A DNA stretch of 19,118 bases, taken from positions 1 to 19,118 of the forward strand of contig CAIUZX010000119.1 in the NCBI GenBank assembly GCA_903903715.1, in the 5' to 3' direction. Made by a program: the position numbers and the translations under genes. Position 1 is the first letter of the stretch, and each line of letters starts with the position of its first letter. Shown in pieces: positions 14,905 through 19,118 of the stretch. The notes beneath the pieces are model-generated. The model was not told the DNA's origin and did not search any database. It was given only the letters and a program-made list of their open reading frames with translations. The DNA comes from an uncultured Caulobacterales bacterium. Lineage in GTDB: Bacteria; Pseudomonadota; Alphaproteobacteria; Caulobacterales; Caulobacteraceae.

Positions 14905-16554
14905 ATGGCCCGCTACATTTTCATCACCGGCGGCGTGGTGTCCTCCCTCGGCAAAGGTCTCGCATCAGCAGCGCTTGGCGCTCTCTTGCAGGCGCGCGGG
15001 TACCGTGTCCGGCTGCGCAAACTCGATCCGTACCTCAACGTGGATCCGGGCACGATGAGCCCGTATCAGCACGGGGAAGTCTTCGTGACCGATGACGGGG
15101 CCGAGACGGACCTCGATCTTGGTCACTACGAACGCTTCACCGGCGTTTCGGCTACCCGGGGTGACAACGTCACTACCGGCCAGATTTACAAGAAGATCCT
15201 CGAGAAGGAACGGCGCGGCGACTATCTCGGCGCCACCGTGCAGGTCATTCCTCACGTCACAGATGAGATCAAACGTTTCGTACGGGCTGACGCGTTTGCC
15301 GAGGACGGGGTGGACGTCGACTTCGTCCTTGTGGAGATCGGCGGCACGGTTGGCGATATCGAAGGCCTGCCATTCTTTGAGGCGATCCGCCAGCTGGGGC
15401 AGGAACTGCCCCGTGGGCACGCCGTCTACATCCACCTGACCCTTCTGCCGTTCATCAAGACGGCCGGGGAGATGAAGACCAAGCCGACCCAGCACTCCGT
15501 TCGGGAACTGCGCGCGATCGGCATCCAACCGGACATCCTCTTGTGCCGCTGCGAGCAGCAAATCCCGGCCGAGGAGAAGCGGAAGATCGGCCAGTTCTGT
15601 AACGTCCGCGAAAGCGCGGTGATCCAGGCCATGGACAGCGCGTCAATTTATACTGTTCCCCTGGATTATCACCGCGAAGGTCTCGATGCCGAGGTGCTGG
15701 CGGCCTTCGGTATCGCGGACGCGCCGGAACCGGATCTGAAGCGCTGGGAACAGATCGCGGCGCGCTTGTCCAAGCCCGACGGCGACGTGACCATTGCGGT
15801 CGTCGGCAAATACACGGTGCTCAAGGACGCCTATAAATCCTTGATCGAGGCGCTGGTCCACGGTGGTGTCGCCAACAACGTGAAGGTCAATCTCGACTGG
15901 GTTGAAAGCGAGACTTTCGAAGGTGAGCCCGGGGCGGCGGCTGCGCGCCTGGAGGGCGTCCATGGCATTCTGGTGCCGGGGGGCTTCGGTGAGCGAGGCG
16001 CAGAAGGCAAGATCCGCGCGGCGCAGTTCGCGCGGGAGCGTCGCGTGCCGTATTTCGGCATCTGCTTCGGCATGCAGATGGCGGTCATCGAGACGGCGCG
16101 GAATCTGTGTGGACTGCCTAACGCTTCTTCCACGGAATTTGGCGAGTCGACCGAACCTGTTGTGGGGCTCATGACAGAATGGGTCCGCGGTAATGACCGA
16201 GAGGTGCGCCATGTCGGCGATGACCTTGGCGGGACCATGCGACTGGGCGCCTACACCGCGCATTTTGAACCGGGCTCGAAAATCGCCGAAATCTATCAAT
16301 CGACGATCGTCTCCGAGCGCCATCGCCACCGGTGGGAAGTCAATGTGGCCTACCGTGAGCGTATGGAGGCTGCTGGCCTCAAGTTCCGCGGCATGTCACC
16401 CGACGGCGTGTTGCCGGAGACGGTGGAGCGGGATGACCATCCCTGGTTCATCGGTGTGCAGTACCATCCCGAGCTCAAGAGCCGGCCATTTGCGCCTCAT
16501 CCGTTGTTTGCAAGTTTCGTCGCTGCCGCGGTCGAGCAAAGCCGTCTCGTTTGA
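14905..16554 (+). CDS. pyrG: CTP synthase
   Basis: It aminates UTP to CTP with ATP and glutamine, the last step of pyrimidine nucleotide synthesis. The 549-residue protein begins with the synthetase domain (ITGGVVSSLGKG at 8-19, GEMKTKPTQHSV at 188-199). A class I glutamine amidotransferase domain follows, with oxyanion region VPGGFGERG (358-366), nucleophile C387 (GICFGMQ), and H521 and E523 (YHPEL). The ATG at 14905 is chosen for the family start MARYIFITGG and a GGAG 4 bases upstream; the frame opens earlier, at 14863. The gene follows secG after 92 bp. In many alphaproteobacteria kdsA follows pyrG, but here rpmF does. CTP synthase can also form filaments that shape Caulobacter cells (family knowledge). 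Confidence 0.98.
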   Translation: MARYIFITGGVVSSLGKGLASAALGALLQARGYRVRLRKLDPYLNVDPGTMSPYQHGEVFVTDDGAETDLDLGHYERFTGVSATRGDNVTTGQIYKKILEKERRGDYLGATVQVIPHVTDEIKRFVRADAFAEDGVDVDFVLVEIGGTVGDIEGLPFFEAIRQLGQELPRGHAVYIHLTLLPFIKTAGEMKTKPTQHSVRELRAIGIQPDILLCRCEQQIPAEEKRKIGQFCNVRESAVIQAMDSASIYTVPLDYHREGLDAEVLAAFGIADAPEPDLKRWEQIAARLSKPDGDVTIAVVGKYTVLKDAYKSLIEALVHGGVANNVKVNLDWVESETFEGEPGAAAARLEGVHGILVPGGFGERGAEGKIRAAQFARERRVPYFGICFGMQMAVIETARNLCGLPNASSTEFGESTEPVVGLMTEWVRGNDREVRHVGDDLGGTMRLGAYTAHFEPGSKIAEIYQSTIVSERHRHRWEVNVAYRERMEAAGLKFRGMSPDGVLPETVERDDHPWFIGVQYHPELKSRPFAPHPLFASFVAAAVEQSRLV

Positions 16555-16569
16555 CCGTGTCTCCGGGAC

Positions 16570-16598
16570 TTGCATTCGCGGGCTAAGTCCGTCATAAC
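16570..16598 (+). promoter_or_regulatory. Possible rpmF promoter
   Basis: TTGCAT (16570-16575) and CATAAC (16593-16598) are separated by 17 bases in the 134-bp gap between pyrG and rpmF, about 90 bases before the rpmF ATG. Both boxes are only partial matches, so this is a weak call. Confidence 0.25.
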
Positions 16599-16688
16599 CC
16601 CGCGCTCACGCGAAGGCGAGCGATCGCCGCCCGCTCATTATTCCGTCGACGAGGGCCACCTCGTCCCCAGATCACGAGACACCTCGCC

Positions 16689-16871
16689 ATGGCCGTCCCC
16701 AAGCGGAAAACCTCGCCTTCGCGCCGGAACATGCGTCGTTCGCACCACGCGCTCGCCGCCAATTCATATGTGGAAGACAAGGACACCGGCGAACTGCGCC
16801 GTCCTCACCACATCGACCTCAAGACCGGCATGTACAAGGGCCGTCAGGTCCTGACGCCGAAGGAAGACTGA
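16689..16871 (+). CDS. rpmF: 50S ribosomal protein L32
   Basis: L32 is a small protein of the large ribosomal subunit. The 60-residue sequence has the family start MAVPKRKTSPSRRNMRRSHH, the central YVEDKDTGELRRPHH and the end GMYKGRQVLTPKED. It lacks the CxxC zinc-ribbon cysteines found in some other L32 proteins, which is normal for alphaproteobacteria. The start ATG has only a weak upstream ribosome site. It stands alone between pyrG and an opposite-strand crotonase gene and is followed by a strong intrinsic terminator 42 bp after its stop. rpmF is more often next to plsX, or next to mtgA in alphaproteobacteria (recalled), so its position here is unusual. Confidence 0.97.
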   Translation: MAVPKRKTSPSRRNMRRSHHALAANSYVEDKDTGELRRPHHIDLKTGMYKGRQVLTPKED

Positions 16872-16912
16872 TTTCCACGCCCATTGGGGTGAAATCGTCG
16901 GAACGACATTCG

Positions 16913-16951
16913 AAACTCCCGCCCAGCTTTCGCCGGGCGGGAGTTTTTTTT
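16913..16951 (+). terminator. Strong intrinsic terminator after rpmF
   Basis: A 9-bp GC-rich stem, CTCCCGCCC (16916-16924) with GGGCGGGAG (16935-16943), closes a 10-base loop and is followed directly by eight T (16944-16951). On the - strand only three T follow, so it acts mainly for rpmF but may also stop the convergent crotonase transcript. Confidence 0.95.
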
Positions 16952-16994
16952 GGCGTTGGACGTGTCGCGCTATCGTCGTTCTGAGGCGAAGCTG

Positions 16995-17768
16995 TCAGGC
17001 CTGCGTGCGCCCGCGCGCCTGGACCTGAGCGCGCCGCGCCTCGACCGCCTCCGGCGTCACCGCCGCGTTGAGCTTCGACGTCGTCGCAGTCTCATGCTTG
17101 AGGCTGTCCCCGAACGTCATCGCGAAGCCCTCGTCGATGAGCTTCTTGTACTGTTGGACTGCGTCGGCCGGGACAGACGCGATGTCCTGTGCGAGCCGCT
17201 TGGCCTGCGGCAACAGGTCCTCATGAGCCACAACACGATTGACCAGCCCCCAGGCTTCCGCGGTCCTGGCGTCGAGGAAGTTTCCGCTGAGGGACAGCTC
17301 CTTGGCGCGATAGACGCCAATCAGGCGAGACAGCTTCTGGGACAGACCCCAACCGGGGAGGATGCCGACCCGGGCGTGGGTGTCGGCGAACCGCGCGCGT
17401 TCCGAAGCGATGAGAATGTCGCAGGCCAGCGCCACTTCAAACCCGCCAGTTATGGCGACGCCATTGATAGCGCCGATGACCGGCTTGGAACAGGTCTCGA
17501 TAGCCTTCACGGGGTTGGCGTCGGCAGACGCTGCATTCGCTGCGGACATGCCGCCAGGATCCGAGCCCAGTTCCTTCAGATCAAGGCCAGCTGTGAAGGC
17601 GCGGTCGCCCGCGCCGGTCAGAATGATCACACGCACCTCAGGATCAGCCTCCAGGGTTTTGAGGCCGTCATACAGGGCGCGCCGCAGGGCCTTGGACAGA
17701 GCGTTCATCGCCTCCGGCCGGTCGAGGGTCAGGACAGCGACGCCGTCTTCTTTGTCGATGGTGATCAT
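16995..17768 (-). CDS. Enoyl-CoA hydratase/isomerase-family (crotonase) protein
   Basis: Crotonase-fold enzymes act on acyl-CoA thioesters by stabilising an enolate. The 257-residue protein shows the fold's oxyanion-hole segments AFTAGLDLKEL (57-67) and INGVAITGGFE (101-111), and retains the first catalytic glutamate as E111. At the place of the second glutamate of true hydratases (PE before LLG in the rat enzyme) it has H131 in FADTHARVGILPGWGLSQ, so a standard hydratase reaction is doubtful. This variant is common among genes simply called enoyl-CoA hydratase. The ATG at 17768 follows a GGAG about 10 bases upstream. The gene converges on rpmF and is divergent from eno. The substrate is unknown, so I give no gene symbol. 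Confidence 0.88.
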   Translation of the reverse strand: MITIDKEDGVAVLTLDRPEAMNALSKALRRALYDGLKTLEADPEVRVIILTGAGDRAFTAGLDLKELGSDPGGMSAANAASADANPVKAIETCSKPVIGAINGVAITGGFEVALACDILIASERARFADTHARVGILPGWGLSQKLSRLIGVYRAKELSLSGNFLDARTAEAWGLVNRVVAHEDLLPQAKRLAQDIASVPADAVQQYKKLIDEGFAMTFGDSLKHETATTSKLNAAVTPEAVEARRAQVQARGRTQA

Positions 17769-17820
17769 TCTGAGTGTCTCCGAATTTTTATGCCCCTCAC
17801 CATTGCGTACTGGCAGGAGA

Positions 17821-17838
17821 GGTCAAGCGCGGTTGACC
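17821..17838. repeat. Inverted repeat overlapping the eno -35 region
   Basis: GGTCAA (17821-17826) and TTGACC (17833-17838) are perfect 6-bp inverted arms separated by GCGCGG. The right arm is the proposed eno -35 box. The left arm forms a TTGACC facing the crotonase gene, but no matching -10 is evident on that side. Confidence 0.5.
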
Positions 17839-17862
17839 AGAAGGGCAGGGGACGGCTAAGCC
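17833..17862 (+). promoter_or_regulatory. Likely eno promoter, Caulobacter-type
   Basis: TTGACC (17833-17838) is followed by GCTAAGCC (17855-17862). This resembles the Caulobacter housekeeping pattern (TTGAC-rich -35, then GCTANAWC), with a spacing close to that described. The start would fall near 17868, leaving a leader of about 28 bases with an AGGA ribosome site before the eno ATG. Confidence 0.5.
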
Positions 17863-17895
17863 AGCGCCACCTCTTCAGAGCTTCAGGACCGCCCC

Positions 17896-19118
17896 ATGAC
17901 CGAGATCGTCGATATCCTCGCCCGCGAAATCCTGGACAGCCGCGGCAATCCCACGGTCGAAGTCGATGTGATCTTGGAAGATGGCGCCTTCGGCCGCGCT
18001 GCAGTGCCTTCGGGCGCCTCCACCGGCGCCCATGAAGCGGTCGAGCGTCGCGATGGTGATGCCAAGCGCTACCTTGGCAAGGGTGTTCTCGGCGCCGTCG
18101 ATGCGGTCAATGGTGAGATCTTCGACACCCTGTCGGGCTTCACCGCTGAAGATCAGCGCCGGATCGACAATACGCTGATCGCGCTCGACGGCACGCCCAA
18201 CAAGAGTCGTCTGGGCGCAAACGCCATTCTGGGCGTGTCCCTCGCGGTCGCCAAGGCGGCGGCGGGCAGCTCTGGCCTGGAGCTTTACCGCTATATCGGC
18301 GGGGTTCAGGCGCGCGTCTTGCCCACTCCGCTCATGAACATCATCAATGGCGGCGCCCACGCGGACAACCCCATCGACATTCAGGAGTTCATGCTGGTGC
18401 CCGCCGGCGCGCAGACGTTCAGCGACGGCTTGCGCATGGGGGCGGAGATCTTTCACGCCCTGAAGGCCGAGCTGAAGCGCGCCGGGCACAATACCAATGT
18501 CGGTGACGAAGGCGGCTTTGCGCCTAATCTCGCGTCAGCCGACGCGGCGCTCGCGTTCATCATGATGGCGGGAGAGAAGGCGGGTTACTCCCCAGGCAAG
18601 GACTTCTGGCTCGCTCTCGACGTCGCCTCCACCGAGTTCTTCAAGGACGGCAAATATCATCTGGAAGGGGAGGGCAAGACCCTCGACCAGGCAGGGATGG
18701 TCGCCTATCTCGCCGATCTGACCAAGAAGTACCCGATCCTGTCGATCGAGGATGGCTGTGCCGAGGACGACTTCGAAGGCTGGGCGGCGCTGACCGAAGC
18801 CTTGGGGGATCGCTGCCAACTCGTCGGCGATGATCTTTTCGTGACCAACCCCAAGCGACTTTCCGATGGGATCGGCAAGGGGTTGGCCAACTCGATCCTG
18901 ATCAAGGTGAACCAGATCGGCACCCTCTCCGAAACGCTCGATGCGGTCTCGATGGCCCAGCGTGCGGGATACTCCGCTGTGATGTCGCACCGCTCGGGTG
19001 AGACCGAGGACGCCACAATTGCCGATCTCGCTGTCGCGACCAACTGCGGTCAGATCAAAACCGGGTCGCTCGCACGATCGGACCGGCTCGCGAAGTACAA
19101 TCAACTGCTGAGGATCGA
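17896..19118 (+). CDS. eno: Enolase, 3' end outside window
   Basis: Enolase dehydrates 2-phosphoglycerate to phosphoenolpyruvate in glycolysis and is often part of the RNA degradosome. 407 complete codons are visible; about 18 residues are missing beyond the window edge, judged from the usual length of about 425. Key residues present are the E205 acid/base (VGDEGGF), metal ligands D242 (ALDVAS), E285 (SIEDG) and D312 (VGDDLF), catalytic K337 (LIKVNQIG), SHRSGETED (364-372) and K388 (IKTGS). The ATG at 17896 has AGGA about 8 bases upstream and the family start EIVDILAREILDSRGNPT. It is divergent from the crotonase gene, with a likely promoter in the 127-bp gap. Confidence 0.98.
   Translation, partial: MTEIVDILAREILDSRGNPTVEVDVILEDGAFGRAAVPSGASTGAHEAVERRDGDAKRYLGKGVLGAVDAVNGEIFDTLSGFTAEDQRRIDNTLIALDGTPNKSRLGANAILGVSLAVAKAAAGSSGLELYRYIGGVQARVLPTPLMNIINGGAHADNPIDIQEFMLVPAGAQTFSDGLRMGAEIFHALKAELKRAGHNTNVGDEGGFAPNLASADAALAFIMMAGEKAGYSPGKDFWLALDVASTEFFKDGKYHLEGEGKTLDQAGMVAYLADLTKKYPILSIEDGCAEDDFEGWAALTEALGDRCQLVGDDLFVTNPKRLSDGIGKGLANSILIKVNQIGTLSETLDAVSMAQRAGYSAVMSHRSGETEDATIADLAVATNCGQIKTGSLARSDRLAKYNQLLRI

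Noticed and set aside
16555..16688. tRNA or small RNA gene in the pyrG-rpmF gap
   Set aside because: No cloverleaf, TTCRA arm or anticodon-stem pattern was seen; only a weak promoter candidate.

Overview
This window looks like a chromosomal core region of a GC-rich alphaproteobacterium, most likely Caulobacterales or a close relative. Three things support that: the block lpxB / gltA / gltX / comEC / lexA / trpC; a lexA promoter carrying the alphaproteobacterial SOS box GTTC-N7-GTTC; and an eno promoter resembling the Caulobacter housekeeping pattern (TTGAC... then GCTA...). The genus is inferred from family resemblance and remembered gene order, not from a search. Almost all of the window is covered by recognisable housekeeping genes. 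I see no insertion sequence, prophage, CRISPR array, tRNA, rRNA or defence cassette.

Left part (1-6988). The 3' part of lpxB (lipid A synthesis, + strand) converges on gltA (citrate synthase, - strand). gltX (glutamyl-tRNA synthetase, - strand) lies upstream of gltA. comEC (DNA-uptake channel, + strand) is divergent from gltX, with start codons overlapping inside a CATG. comEC converges on lexA (SOS repressor, - strand) and the two coding ends overlap by 7 bp. lexA has its own promoter with an SOS box over the -10 region.

Middle part (6989-13505). This is the tryptophan region on the - strand. trpG, trpD and trpC form a tight unit (17 bp between trpG and trpD, then a 4-bp ATGA overlap). trpE lies separately and is fused by another ATGA overlap to the end of a long ppiD-like membrane chaperone gene. 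Between trpE and trpG there is a possible small single-pass membrane protein gene on the opposite strand. Anthranilate synthase subunits TrpE and TrpG are therefore encoded close together but apparently in two transcription units.

Right part (13506-19118). tpiA, secG, pyrG and rpmF run on the + strand and end at a strong intrinsic terminator. An enoyl-CoA hydratase/isomerase-family gene follows on the - strand, then the 5' part of eno on the + strand. This resembles the alphaproteobacterial tpiA-secG-pyrG-kdsA-eno order, but with rpmF and the crotonase gene where kdsA would be expected.

The points worth a second look are organisational: the coupling of trpE to ppiD, the antisense small gene in the trp locus, the overlapping starts of gltX and comEC, expected neighbours that are absent (moaC/moeA and kdsA), a crotonase lacking one catalytic glutamate, a ComEC without a metallo-beta-lactamase motif, and several well-formed inverted repeats in promoter regions. 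I found no convincing undescribed multi-gene system.
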